DNA from: Xestospongia bergquistia
Taxonomy: Eukaryota; Porifera; Demospongiae; Haplosclerida; Petrosiidae
Direction: 5' to 3'
Length of the DNA stretch: 64,000 nt
Assembly: GCA_963965975.1 (NCBI GenBank)
Contig: OZ014425.1
Location: 2,555,501-2,619,500, forward strand
Shown here: piece by piece, positions 37,565-48,756 of the stretch
Numbering within the stretch: the stretch's first letter is position 1
Layout of the letters: every line of letters begins with the position of its first letter
The notes under the pieces: generated by a model
Seen by the model: only the letters and a program-made list of their open reading frames with translations
Told to the model about the DNA's origin: nothing
Database searches by the model: none
Made by a program: the position numbers and the translations under genes

Positions 37565-38689
37565 GACAATTCTCTATCTCAAAGACTTTTGGCAGTAAGT
37601 CAACAGCATTCAGTAGTCAGTACTAGTATGAAGTAATTCATTGCTCTTAATTTCTCTTGTATAACTGTAGCTTCGCTTGAAGTCAAGATAAAGGCTCAAG
37701 ACATTCCTCTATCTGAAGATTCTGGGAAGTAAGTTAGCAGCATATAGTACTGGTGTACATTACTTAAAAAAGACATCATTACTCTTGATTTTCCTTTTAT
37801 TACCATAGTTTCACTGGACATCATGATGAAGACTCAAGACATTCCTCTACCACAAAGAGTCTGTGGAGTAAGTTAACAGCACACAGTACTGGTGTGCATT
37901 AATTAATAAGTCTTAATTCATAATACATTAATTCATAATACTCCTAATCTCTTTTTCATTACTATAGCTTTGCTCGACATCAAGCTCAAGGCTCAAGAAA
38001 TTCATCTGAAGAGTCTAGGGAGTAAGGCTCAAGGCATTTATGTATCTCGAAGAGTCTATGGAGTAAGATCATACAGTACTAGTATAAAGTAATTCATAAT
38101 GCATCATAACCTTAAATATATCTCTTTTATTGCTATAGCTTCACTAGATATTGGGAACAAGAATCAAAGACATTCTGCTATCTGTCAAAGACGCTGGGGA
38201 GTAAGTTCACAGAATGCAGTAGTAGTGTACATCATTACTCTTACTTTCTCTTTTATTACTGCATATTACTCTTAATTTCTCTTTTATTACTGTAGCTTCA
38301 CTGGACTTCAGGATCAAGGTCAAGACATTCCTCTATCACAAAGAGTCTGTGGAGTAAGTTAACAGCTTACAGTACTAGTGTACATAATTCATAATACTCA
38401 TTACTCATAATACACATTACTCTCAATTTCTGTTTGATTACTATAGCTTCGCTGGATATCGGGATCAAGAGTCAAGATTTTCCACGATCTCAAAGACGCT
38501 GGGCGGTATGTTAACAGAATACAGTACTAGAGTACATTAATTCATAATGCATCTATTAATGTAGCTTCGCTGGACTTGTGGATCAAGGCTCAAGACATCT
38601 GGATCAAGACTCAAGACAGACATTCCTCTATCTCAAAGAGCCTGGGCAGTAAGTTAACAACATACAGTAAATTTTGACAAGTAATCTAA

Positions 38690-38740
38690 TGAGTGGTAGT
38701 ATTACATTTGGCAGTGTTACATTTGGTAGTATTACATATT
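38690..38740. repeat. Right inverted repeat bracketing array 2
   Basis: GTAGTATTACATTTGGCAGT and following bases are the complement of the motif at 34012-34075, about 40 bp of similarity. Confidence 0.65.
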
Positions 38741-38929
38741 TATGATAAAATGGTGTGTCTGTATCTATACTACTCTATATATTGTACCCAATTATACAAT
38801 TTGTAGTAGTCAGTAAAGGTAAGTATCGAGAATACAACTATAAAGGTGAGTATATCTTCCAGAGAGAAAGCCGAGGAAGCCACAAGAGATTAGTTAGTCT
38901 GCTTTTGTGAGGGAAATGAGATTATGTAG

Positions 38930-39120
38930 AGCATTAATGGGTGTGGCTATTGTTGCTTGATAATTGGGTGTGGTGCTTGCAGCTATGCATTAATTTCCTA
39001 GACTACCTGGAGCATTAATTAAAATATGAGGTGTGGTCAAAATAAACCACATCCAAAATATTTAATGGGTGTGGCTATCGAAGTTTGATGAGTGGGTGTG
39101 GTGCTTGCAGCCATGTACAG
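38930..39120. repeat. Two-copy GTGTGG-rich direct repeat
   Basis: ATGGGTGTGGCTAT, a short gap, then TTGATGAGTGGGTGTGGTGC and TTGCAGC occur at 38937-38985 and 39063-39113. Between them, GAGGTGTGGT and AACCACATCC can form a small hairpin. Confidence 0.6.
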
Positions 39121-39159
39121 GTTTGTGAATATTGTTTACTGATTGTAGGATTCATGCAG

Positions 39160-39640
39160 GTTTCGCCTAATCCACATTCGCCTACATTATTTTTAATACA
39201 GTATGGTTATGTTGACCATCTTAGATGTAACTACTCTGATCACGTTCCACAGGAACCAGTCGAAGATTGGTATATATCAGACGAGTTCACTCCAAATCCA
39301 GATCCTCCTGCAGTTCAAATTGATATACCACCACTTGCACAAATTCGTCCTGTTGCTGTTCGCCATTCTACTTATGTACCTCGACCTGTTGATTGTTTTG
39401 CACCCCTGCATCAAGCTTGAGAGGGTAGAATGTGATAACTAGGGATATTCCAGATGAGCACATGTATATATTGTGTGAGCACATTTTCAGTTGTTTATAT
39501 TTGTTGTTTTATGTTGAATCTATCCCGGCCAGGTTACAACCCAGATACTGGTATTGGAGAAAACAAAAGGAAGTATATTTACAGGAAAGTGATAGCTCCT
39601 TGTTAAGCAGGTAATAATGCTTAAAAATGAAAAGTGGCAT
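39160..39640 (+). mobile_element. LTR retroelement fossil: integrase tail plus start of LTR
   Basis: The end of a plus-strand open stretch resembles the proline-rich C-terminal tail of a Ty3-like integrase (HSTYVPRPVDCFAP). It is followed by a purine-rich tract (GAGAGGGTAGAA, about 39420-39431) and then TGTGATAACT, a usual LTR start, at 39431. Only this end of the element is present; it is broken and looks old. Family assignment is tentative. Confidence 0.5.
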
Positions 39641-39705
39641 AACATGTAAGTATTACTAGAAATGCTTTATAAGATAACTACTCTATACATATATAGTGTT
39701 GTCAT

Positions 39706-41100
39706 GTTCGTTAGGGCATAATATGAGCTATTTACATGGTAAAATTATATCATAATAAAACGTTATATAGATAACAACATAATATGAGGTACGTTACTTT
39801 GTAATATTATAATATTGGATAGTAATGTAATACATGAAATTGTAAACCCTATTTCTCTAAATTTGCTACTGAAATTTTGATGCCTTTTTCCAAATATTAT
39901 TGGGGCCAAAAATATGCCTAATTAATCTCTTTTTTCTTATAATTTTTGTTACTGAAAATATGCAAAATCTTAACAAATTCAGTGAATTTTAAGCCCTTTT
40001 TGTCAAAATTTTGCCACTATCAATTTTTAAGTATTTTTTAGAAGTATAGTTTGCAATCAAAATGCACAAGTATTTAAGCACTTCCTTTTAAATGTAAGTC
40101 CTTTTGTAACTATTTTCAACTCCAAAAATACAACAAAATTTTAACCCCTACCTCCCTAAATTTGACACCGAAAAGGAATTTTTACCGATTTTATCTAATT
40201 TCCTTTTGTTCAAGATCCCCCTGCAGTTCGAGCTGATACCTCAACCACTTGATCATTTTGCTTGAGAGGGGAAATGTGATAACTATGAATATTCCAGATG
40301 AGCGCATGTATATATTGTGTAAGCACATGTTCAGTAGTTTTTTCTTTTATATTTGTTGTTGTATGTTGAATCTGTCTTGGCTAGGTTACAAAAAAGACAC
40401 TGGTATTTGGAAGTATATTTACAGAAAAGTGGCATGTTCGTTAGGGCGTAATATGAGGTAGTTATATGGCAAAATTATAATTATTATAATAAAACGTTAT
40501 ATAGATAACAACATAAAATGAGGTACGTTATGTTGTAATATCATAATATTGGGTAGTAATATAATCCGTGAAATTGTAAATCCTATTTCTCTAAATTTGT
40601 TACAGAAAACAAGTGAATTTTGACTTTTTGCAAGTATTATTGGCACCAAATTATACCAAACTATATGTTACTGAAAAGCAACCAAAATCCACAATTATTT
40701 AAGCACTTTTTAACTATTTTCGACTCCAAAAATGCAACGAAATTTTAACCCCTATCTCCCTAAATTTGTCACCCAAATAAAGGAATTTTTAATGTTTTTT
40801 TCTAATTTAATTTTGCAAAACTATATGTGAAAATTGAACATCTTGTGCATAAAATACACAATTTTAAAAGTGTGCCCTTACTTTTTTGGCACAAAGGTGT
40901 CTAAATATCTATACTTTGGTCACCCAAACACATAGAAAAAGAGAAAAGATGCAATTTTGGCCCAAAAGGTTTTCAAAAAGTCTTTTAAATTATGAGTATT
41001 TTCAGAGGTTAAAATGCATGTATTTTTTCATCAAAAAAATTTTAAAAGATGTCTTCAAAATTCATGAATTTTTGTGGTAATATCGGATTAAAATTTGGGT
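39706..41100. repeat. AT-rich region with duplicated segment, no gene
   Basis: The first parts of the two duplicated segments match (ATGTTCGTTAGGGC and about 220 bp after). The rest is made of A- and T-rich phrases such as CTATTTCTCTAAATTTG and CAAAAATGCAAC that recur loosely. Short open frames here are low-complexity. Confidence 0.5.
40205..40450 (+). mobile_element. LTR retroelement fossil, second fragment
   Basis: A shorter and more worn copy of the same junction lies 844 bp further on, with a purine-rich tract (GAGAGGGGAAA) and LTR start at 40275. The sequence downstream of both fragments is also shared (39706-39990 with 40436-40680), so the two form a local tandem duplication. Broken; old. 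Confidence 0.5.
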
Positions 41101-41134
41101 ATTTTTCGCACCACAAAGGGGATAAAATAGACGT

Positions 41135-41335
41135 AAAATACACCTAAACCATAAACCCTAAATACTAACATTATAACATAAACCCAAACCTGAAACGAGA
41201 ATTTCTAAATCACTAAACCCTAACTTCTAAACCCTAAACTTGAAAACCTAAACCCTAAACCTTAAATCCTAAAACCAAAATGGTAAACACTAAATTTTAA
41301 AAACTAAACTCTAAACCCAAAACCTACAACTAGAT
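41135..41335. repeat. Degenerate telomere-like CCCTAAA repeats
   Basis: About 200 bp of variants on TAAACCCTAAAC. The commonest unit is 7 bases (CCCTAAA), with CCCTAAC and CCTAAAC variants. The usual animal telomere repeat is the 6-base CCCTAA, so this is either a degraded interstitial tract or simple-sequence drift. Confidence 0.6.
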
Positions 41336-41807
41336 GTAGCTCGATTTAATGACACTCATTCAGATGTTCATATCATTTCAGATGTTACCAGAATATTTTA
41401 TGGAGATAAGGAATGTGTTGCTGTATGAAGGTTTCATACAGTCCAGAATGTTTGCAAGCACTGAAATTTGCAGAGAAAGTTGAAGCAGTCATCAAGTATT
41501 CATCTCGAGAAGTTAGAATGATTACAGAAGCAGAGACAACAGAGCAACATATTACCTCCTGTAGCTACTGGTGCTCCACCTTTAATATCTCAGATAGCGT
41601 TAGTCCTCAGTAATATAATTCACATGATCATTCGTTACATTAGACCTTCACCTGATTTTTCCACAAAGGCATATAATGAAATTTGTAACTGGAGATAATT
41701 TGTTTCATGGACGACATGTTCTGGAGCAATTATTAAATATTTGTTGGAGCTGTTTTTTCACACGTTGGATTGTTAAGTAAATATGTTTAGTTGTGTAAAT
41801 ATTTGAA

Positions 41808-41833
41808 ATATATATATATATATATATATATAT
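41808..41833. repeat. (TA)n microsatellite
   Basis: About 13 TA units directly upstream of the amidase-like exon, probably intronic. Confidence 0.9.
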
Positions 41834-41859
41834 TACGACCTCCATATTCCACTTGGGTT

Positions 41860-42434
41860 GGGAGTCCAGTACTAATAAGGTGGGGCTTCTTAATGTTGAT
41901 ATGGGAACAGTCCATAAAGGAGTGGAAGTTTTCCCTCTAAAGAACAAAATTTTCTCTGGCTGGTATGATCGTGTTGCAATTTATCAATTAACAGGAGCAA
42001 CGACAAGTAATGTGTGAGATATGTTGAAGGTTAGCTACCGAAATAATTAATTAAAATTTTTATTTACATTTTAAGTAGGTAAGAAGCTTCAAGGAAGACC
42101 GTATGAAAGAGACAAATAGATTTGATTGTCTGCAGTAAATGTAAATGTTAATGATGAATACTTGGAATTTCTCAAAAACTACAAAGATAACTTCAGTTCA
42201 TTAATTTGTACTGAACTTGTTGCTCATGTATATCAGGAACTTAAACTAATTGGTGAGTTTAACAATAATAATTATTGGTGAGTTTAACAATAGTCACAAT
42301 GAAACACACTTCTACTTTTCATAGATACAACCAAACTGTCAGATGAATTCAGTCCTGATGATTTTTCCAGTAATTGTACATTGAAACTGAACTTTGGACA
42401 TATTATATCAATATTAAACAATAATATCCATTAA
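41860..42434 (+). pseudogene. Permuted papain-like amidase (C92/YiiX-type) gene, broken
   Basis: Three plus-strand exon pieces join in phase. Exon a (about 41860-42006) reads GLLNVDMGTVHKGVEVFPLK and then FSGWYDRVAIY. Exon b (42079-42252) has LQGRPYERD and then ICTELVAHVYQELKLI. Exon c (42325-42434) has SPDDFSS and ends at a TAA. Splice sites are CAA|GTAATG, AAGTAG|GT, TTG|GTGAG and TTCATAG|AT. In the YaeF/YiiX (C92) family of permuted NlpC/P60-like cysteine hydrolases, the catalytic His sits in the first block (WYDHVAIY) and the Cys in C(S/T)ELVA. Here the Cys is kept but the His is Arg, and two in-frame stops (TAG, TGA) follow PYERDK in exon b. An upstream part (MKFVTGDNLFHGRHVLEQLL near 41675) may belong to it; further 5' exons are uncertain. 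Host-gene pseudogene, family call by motif only. Confidence 0.65.
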
Positions 42435-43440
42435 GTGAAAAAAGGTTGATGTTTAGTTTAGAAGCTATTGCATTGTATTTTAAAAGTTATCATAAAACAG
42501 ATAGAGCCACAAATAACTTTGTATCTCCATCAATTATTTTCAATATTGATTAGTCAACTTAACTTGTGCCCAACAGTCAATAGACTATTTGATGGTTGTG
42601 AATTCTTCTTTATAGGTCTGTCTCCCAAGCATCAACCCTTGAAGAATTTGCACACTAAATTAGTACAGTTGCTGGTGAATAATAACAAGAAAATGAAACC
42701 ATTAGATGAAAGTGATGCTCTACTAAGTGTTATCCTTTCCATGCTCTTCCTGATCAATTTTTACAACTAGTCATGCTTTCATTGTGTCAGGAATTACCTG
42801 TTCAAAAAGAATCAAGTTCGCATCTTTGGAAGTACCTTTGGAAGTTTGTCACATTTCAAAGTCGTTGCTTTTTAGTCCTAATAAGTTCATTATCTGACAT
42901 ACTTCTTTTCTTAGTTGACAGGCGTGGCAAATTAACTGCAATCACGCCCATGGGCGGCTACTTTTCCAATAATGCTTTTTCAACAATAGCAACGATTTAA
43001 AAGCTTACTCTAGCAACAAGATGATGCTTTCAGGTAAGTTACTAGTGTGACAGGGTAGGTAGGTTGATGTTGCTACATAACAACAAGAAAAGCCATAAAA
43101 GCCATAAAATGGATGCTCAACTCTGTAGTATGCTACGAACACTTCATGATCAACATACAGTTGATCTCTTTGTTGTGTGGGGAGTCTGTTGATACTTTGT
43201 TCTAAGCCAAACAATGTAAACTAGTGCACAACAAAGGGTTTCTTTGACACACCTCACTATCACTTCCTGTTAATTTATTTGGGTGGAGTTAACTTTCAAT
43301 TGGGAAAGAAAGCAAGGTAAGTTTTCTTTCTTGTAATAATATTACTGTTTTGCCTGCCATTTCTTTGCTGATAGTATTATAAACTTAAAGTGAAACTTGT
43401 AATCTTCCTTTTGGATGATTTATAACTAGGTGAATATAGT
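42435..43440 (+). other. Unassigned open stretches after the amidase remnant
   Basis: An exon-like plus-strand block follows TTCTTTATAG at about 42617 and reads LHTKLVQLLVNNNKKMKPLD and on, to a stop near 42770. A second open frame at 42773-43000 ends RRGKLTAITPMGGYFSNNAF and a few more residues. Neither has a recognised domain. They might be further decayed host-gene exons. Confidence 0.25.
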
Positions 43441-43469
43441 ATCTTCTATAAAGACCCATTGCTAAACAC

Positions 43470-43502
43470 ACCACTAACGCACACACACACACACACACAC
43501 AC
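43470..43502. repeat. (AC)n microsatellite
   Basis: About 13 AC units, uninterrupted. Confidence 0.92.
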
Positions 43503-43795
43503 AAACACAGAAAGGAAGAGACGTATGTCCATGTAGAGACAACATAGAGTCAGGGAATATATTAAAACTGATTGGTAGTGTATGTATAATGTAAGTGCAT
43601 ATACACACAGAGAGGAAAAGAAGCATGTATGTATAGACACAATACACAGTCAGGCAAAGTGGAGCAATATATTATAATACACATACACAGAGACAGTTAG
43701 AGAAGCGTGTACATAGACACAACACACAGTATGGCAAAGTGAAACAATACATTATAATTGATTACTGATGTAAGTATAATGTAAGTGTGTGTGTT
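43500..43795. repeat. About 90-bp imperfect tandem repeat, three units
   Basis: Units share ACACAGAG, AGAAGCATGTATGTATAGAC, ACAATACACAGTCAGGCAAA and GTATAATGTAAGTG, with gaps between copies. Confidence 0.6.
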
Positions 43796-43815
43796 TTCTT
43801 GTTATCAGGAATAGA

Positions 43816-43862
43816 TAATATATATATATATATAATATATGTATATATATATATATATATAT
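43816..43862. repeat. (TA)n microsatellite
   Basis: Imperfect TA run interrupted by ATATGTATA. Confidence 0.9.
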
Positions 43863-43916
43863 GTAATTATAATTAAATATATATAATCTAGTAGATTAAC
43901 TTAGACTTAACTTAGA

Positions 43917-46050
43917 TTGACCCCACCCATGTATTGATTGTAGTCCTCTATCATCACAGGTTTAATGATTTCTTCAACACCAGTGTGAAGTCTTGCATTT
44001 TTCTTCTTAACAATCTTATTGAAATCGTATATGATCAAATTGGACTATCGTAAGGCCATTTGGAACGATTCATGACAATGTATATACATATTATTATACA
44101 AGCGTACATAAAGTCTAGACACAAAGATTGTTATTGATGTATATGAGGATGATTCTTAGTATTCATAATGTAATTTGGTATGGTATGGTAATCTTTAAAA
44201 AATGGGAGTACATACAAATGAGTTTTACAAATGTTACATTGGTACTGTTTTTGTGATCTTTTTTTCCTCGGGCCTTGCATACTTTAGACTGGGACGTACT
44301 CCATAAGGTGTATCTTTTTGAACAGGTTCTGGAAATCCATGTTCGCTCAATCTCATTGGAAGTACTGTTGTTGAGGCAATGTGCCTTCTGTCAACTGGTT
44401 ATTTATGACCGTCTAGTATCCGGCAGCCAATGTGTGGTAAAGTTTTTCAGCAACTATATTGTGCAAAATATTGGTGTTAACAATGGATACATCAAATAAG
44501 TGAAATAATACTTTCTTCCACTACTTGCCTGACCTGCGTACATATCCATAATATAGTAGGAGTTGATTGCACTTGTCGACTCCGCCCATATCGTATTGTA
44601 TTCTTCAACTACTTTTGCCACGTCTACTCCTCCATCTACTGCTCTGGTTCTCCTCCGCTTATCTATCATATTTTCATTATGCAAGGTTGATAACACGTGT
44701 ACCACTAGCTTGTCAGACCACTTCGGACACGAAAATCCATCTGTTGCATAATAAGAATAGACTTAACCTACATCTTACATTTTAGGCTAACGTAAGTACA
44801 GTTGATTGTTACTTTTTACCATTTGTTAATTTTGCTAATTGAAATTCTCTACTCAATCCCTTCTGATTCAGCGAAAAGTGTATATTGGTACACACATGAT
44901 ATCCACTTATTGATAAAGGAGACATGAGATCACTTTGTACGCTAGCCCTTGCTCAGGGACACCATCTTCTCTTTTCCTGTATGACTCGTAAACAACCATT
45001 ATAGTAAGTATAATATCCCATTTAGTGGGCTTCTTGAGCATGTACTAGAACCACGAGAGTCTTCCTTTGTGTCCAATGATACTCTCATCAACAGCAATTT
45101 CTCTATTGGGAATATAAACCAACTAGAATGACTCGTTAAGCTGATCAAGATTTCATCAATAATTCAAACCTTCTGCATGATATGACTGACTATATCACTA
45201 TGAAATGACCATTTGCTGCTCCAGTATGATCTACAAATAAGTAAGTTGTACAGGAAATTCACAAATTTTTAGGGCTTCCTAATAAAATTACAATTACAAG
45301 TAAGTGTAATAAATAAAACTTGCAATTCATATCAATCTATTTCCTTGGTTATAATGAATACCTCACAGACAGATATCTAACTAGTCCCTTTGTAATTATT
45401 ATGGCTAGTAATGGGTCAACTTCCTCATGCTTTATCAGATTTCTACTCCAGTCATGACCAAGAGCGTTGGGATGATTATGCATGTAAGATTCAATTTGAC
45501 ACAGGATAGGTAGCTGTTTCCACAAAGATCAAATCTTTTACTGCTGATGAAAAGTACAGATTGAAGAAAGCAAGTGGTGGTTTTTGGTTATATCAAGAGT
45601 AAGCCCAGGTGATGCAGTAAATGGATGAACTATAAAGTTACTTTGCTATTATTGGTAGTCTTTAGTTAACTATAGGTAGGCTAGCTGTAGCAGTAGTGCT
45701 AGTACTGGGCAAAGCTGTTGCTGGAGAGGTGGCAACCAATGGATGAACTACAATAATTATTATTATTTTGTACATGTGTGTAAAATCATCTTATCCGTGG
45801 GTGTAGGTGGAGCTAGGAAACTGCTTCTTGTTGGTAAAGGTGGAGCTGAAGAGTTACATTTTAGTACAAAGCTTTCAGAAGTCAGCCTTGCTAGTAAATG
45901 GCTTTGCAAAAGATCTGTCAGTGCTTCTTCTTCATCAATGTAGCTGTAGAAATCACTGTCTGAATAGTCACTTTCAGCACCATCAATACACTGTAAAATG
46001 AGGTCTGGGTCAGAAGGCAACTGTATAAACCTTCTGCTTGTCAATGCCAT
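43917..46050 (-). pseudogene. Decayed piggyBac transposase remnants
   Basis: Minus-strand pieces in transposase order. An acidic N-terminal block with many D, E and S residues lies at 46050-45763. First-aspartate motif text (YIPNREIAVDESIIGHKGRL) is near 45090-45120, followed by LKKPTKWDI. At 44705-44454 comes VHVLSTLHNENMIDKRRRTR, then VVEEYN. At 43990-43917 is VMIEDYNQYMGGV. The last two pieces cover the same protein region, so at least two copies are mixed. Many stops and frame changes; not functional. They are clearly older than, and distinct from, the copy at 30992-32640. Confidence 0.75.
45411..45602 (+). other. Possible coding remnant on the plus strand
   Basis: From an ATG the plus strand reads MGQLPHALSDFYSSHDQERW and on to KIQFDTG, then a TAG, then VAVSTKIKSFTADEKYRLKK and SGGFWLYQE in the same frame. 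The composition looks protein-like, unlike the neighbouring AT-rich text. It lies inside the decayed piggyBac region but on the other strand. Unrecognised. Confidence 0.25.
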
Positions 46051-46074
46051 GACGCTTTAGCCATGTTGATAGCT

Positions 46075-46540
46075 TTACAAACCAGTGATTGCAATCATAT
46101 TCACGTTCTTGCTTTCGAAAAACAGTCCAGGTGCCTCGGTAATAGTTACTGTGCAAAATTGTGATTCCACCCACTCAATAATTGCATCCGCCTGCTCATA
46201 ATTACGCAACCACCCGTTAAAGGGTTCACATAAATACCTGTTCCTTTTTTTAGCAAAATGGGTTTTCAAATATCGGCATTTTGGGCACCTAAAAAAATTA
46301 GCAAAAGGATTTAAAACATGTGCAATTTTCGCACTAAAATGCTTTTTAAAGAGGCTGTGACAACTGACACATTTTGCTGCCAAAAAAGTTTTAAACAAGG
46401 GTTAAAACACATATTTTTGGCACAAAAAAAATTAGGACTTGTATATTTTGGCACCAAAAACATAGAAAAAAGTTTTTAAAAAACTGCAATTTCCACAAAA
46501 AATATACACATTAAAATATACATTTTAGCAATAGAAGACT
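46075..46540. other. A/T-rich low-complexity stretch
   Basis: Recurrent TTTTGGCACCAAAA-like and A-run phrases, similar in style to 40600-41000. The minus-strand 107-codon open frame contains CxxC pairs, but they come from the repeated AAATG and GGCA phrases and match no finger I know. Confidence 0.4.
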
Positions 46541-46549
46541 CTATTCCAG

Positions 46550-48590
46550 TTAATAGACTAAATGTCTTTAAGCCTTTATTGCAAATAGTTTGCAGTGGTA
46601 AGTATAAACCCATTAGTGTAAGTAGTTCGCATTGTTAAGTTTACCAAAATACTGTAAACCCTAACAATCCTTTAAATTAAAGAGTTTCAAGATTTAATGG
46701 AAATGAACTTAATAAAGAGTCAATTGCAGTTTATTGAGTTATACTCTCTGAGTCCTTTAACCTAGGCAGTTTAATTAAAAAATGTTCACTGCTGTTCATT
46801 TAGTTAGTTTCTTTAAGTCCTTTAGTCTAAGCACTTTGCATTTTATTGAGTTAACTTTATAAAGTAAATTGCTAGGACTAAAGGACTTAAAGGGACTAAA
46901 TAAATAAACTGCCATTAACAATATATTTAGTTTCTTCGCATTAATGCTCTAAAGTCTTTAATTTAAAGACTTTAGAAGGTTTAGACTATTGAGTTTAGTT
47001 TATAAAATAAACTGCTGAGACTGAGGGACTTAAAGGGACTAAGTAAATAAACTGCCATTAACAGCTTATTAACTTTGTTTGCATTAACAGTCTAAGTCTT
47101 TAATTTAAAGACTTCAGAAGGTTTAGACTGTTGAGTAAATTTCAAATAGTAAACTGCTCAGACTAAAGGACTTAAAGGGACTAACTAAGTAAACTGCCAT
47201 TAACAGTTTATTAAGTTTGTTTGCAATAACAATTTTAAATCTTTAAATTAAAGACTTTAGAAGGTTTAGACAGTGGAGTAAATTTTAAAAAGTAAACTGC
47301 TCAGACTGAAGGACTTAAAAGGACTAACTAAGTAAACTGCCATTAACAGTTTGTCGAGCTTGTTTGCATTAATGCTCTAAAGTCTTTAATTTAAAGACTT
47401 TAGAAGGTTTAGACTATTGAGTGAACTTTCTAAAGTAATCTGTTCAGACTAAAGGAGTTAAAGGGACCAACCAAATAAGCTGCAATTAATTGTTTACTAA
47501 GTTGGTGTGTATTAAAACATTCAAGTCTTTAATTTAAAGACTTTAAGAGGGTTAGGCTATTGATTTCAGTTTATTAAGTAAACTGCAAAGACTAAAGGAC
47601 TTAAACTGACTAACTAAATAAACTGCCATTAACAGTTTATTAAGTTTGTTTGCATTAATGCTCTAAAGTCTTTAATTTAAAGACTTTAGAAGGTTTAGAT
47701 TATTGAGTGAATTTTATAAAGTAAACTGCTCAAAATAAAAGACTTAAAGGGACTAACTAAATAAACTGGAATTAACATTTTATCAAGTTTGTTTCCAATA
47801 ACGCTCTAATGTCTTTAATTTAAAGACTTTAGAAGTTTAGACTATTGACTTAAGGTTATAAAATAAACTGCTGAGACTAAAGGCCTTAAAACGACTAACT
47901 AAATAAACTACCATTAACAGTTTATTAAGTTTGTTTGCATTAACGCTTTAAGTCTTTAATTTAAAGACTTTAGAAGGTTTAGACTATTGGGTGTACTTTA
48001 AAAAGGAAACTGATCAGACTAAAGGACTTAAATGGACTAACTAAATAAACATCAATTAACGGTTTATTAAGTTGGTTTGTATTAAAGCACTAAAGTCTTT
48101 AATTTAAAAACTTTAGAAGGTTTAGACTATTGAGTGAACTTTCTAAAGTAATCTGTTCAGACTAAAGGACTTAAAGGGACCAACTAAATAAGCTGCATTT
48201 AACAGTTTACTAAGTTGGTGTGTACAGTTTATTAGGTTTGTTTGCATTAACGCTCTAAAGTCTTTAATTTAAAGACTTTATAAGGTTTCGACTATTGAGT
48301 TTAGTTTATAAAATAAACTGCATAGACTAAGGGACTTAAAGGGACTAAGTACATAAACTGCCATTAAAAGCTTATTAACTTTGTTTCATTAACGTTCTAA
48401 AGTTTTTAATTCAATGACTTTAGAAGGTTGAGACTGTAGAGTTAACTTTATAAAGTAAACTGCTCAGACTAAAGGACTGAAAGGGACTAACTAAATAAAC
48501 TGCCATTAACAGTTTATTAAGTTTCTTTCCATTAACGCTCTAAAGTCTTTAATTTAAAGACTTTAGAAGGTTTAGACTACTTTAAAAAGT
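46550..48590. repeat. 143-bp satellite, first orientation
   Basis: About 13-14 monomers at 142-143 bp spacing (GAAGGTTTAGAC at 46975, 47117 and 47260). Each holds a dyad AAGTCTTTAATTTAAAGACTT, then GAAGGTTTAGACTATTGAGT, then AAACTGCTCAGACTAAAGGA. Monomers are diverged, and the left edge fades between 46550 and 46730. Confidence 0.88.
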
Positions 48591-48756
48591 ACACCCAATA
48601 GTCCCTTTATATATTTAGTCCCTTTAAGTCTTTTAGACTTAGCAATTTACTTTATAAACTTCAATCAACAGTCTAAACCTTCTAAAGTCTTTAAATTAAA
48701 GACTTCAGAGCGTTAACACAAACAAACTTACTAAACTGTTAATAGCAGTTTATTTA
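48591..48756. repeat. 143-bp satellite, opposite orientation, start
   Basis: Just after 48590 the monomers read in the complementary sense (AGTCTAAACCTTCTAAAGTC). The junction sits in ACTACTTTAAAAAGTACACC. This orientation continues to the window end, with two transposons inserted. Confidence 0.85.

Larger units (their letters stand above)
34100..38660 (+). repeat. Array of exon-like micro-units with splice signals (array 2)
   Basis: About two dozen tandem units of 145-160 bp. Each has AATTCATAATAC-type spacer, TTAAT, a pyrimidine-rich tract ending in CTATAG or CTGTAG, a core of 59 nt (65 in some), then GTAAGTTAACAG. The core is flanked by a good acceptor and a consensus GTAAGT donor in nearly every copy. 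From its first base the core is open in most copies, with the consensus LRWTSGSRLKTFLYLKESGE. The 65-nt variant has a 6-nt insertion that keeps that frame. Core length is not a multiple of three, so consecutive inclusion would shift frame. No match to a known domain. It is interrupted twice by Mutator-like elements at the same core position. Confidence 0.75.

Noticed and set aside
34100-38660. CRISPR-like repeat-spacer array
   Set aside because: The units are 145-160 bp and similar throughout, with splice-like signals and no unique spacers; the context is eukaryotic.
46075-46398. Minus-strand 107-codon frame with paired cysteines as a zinc-finger gene
   Set aside because: The cysteines arise from recurrent low-complexity phrases, spacing fits no known finger, and the same style of text occurs non-coding nearby.
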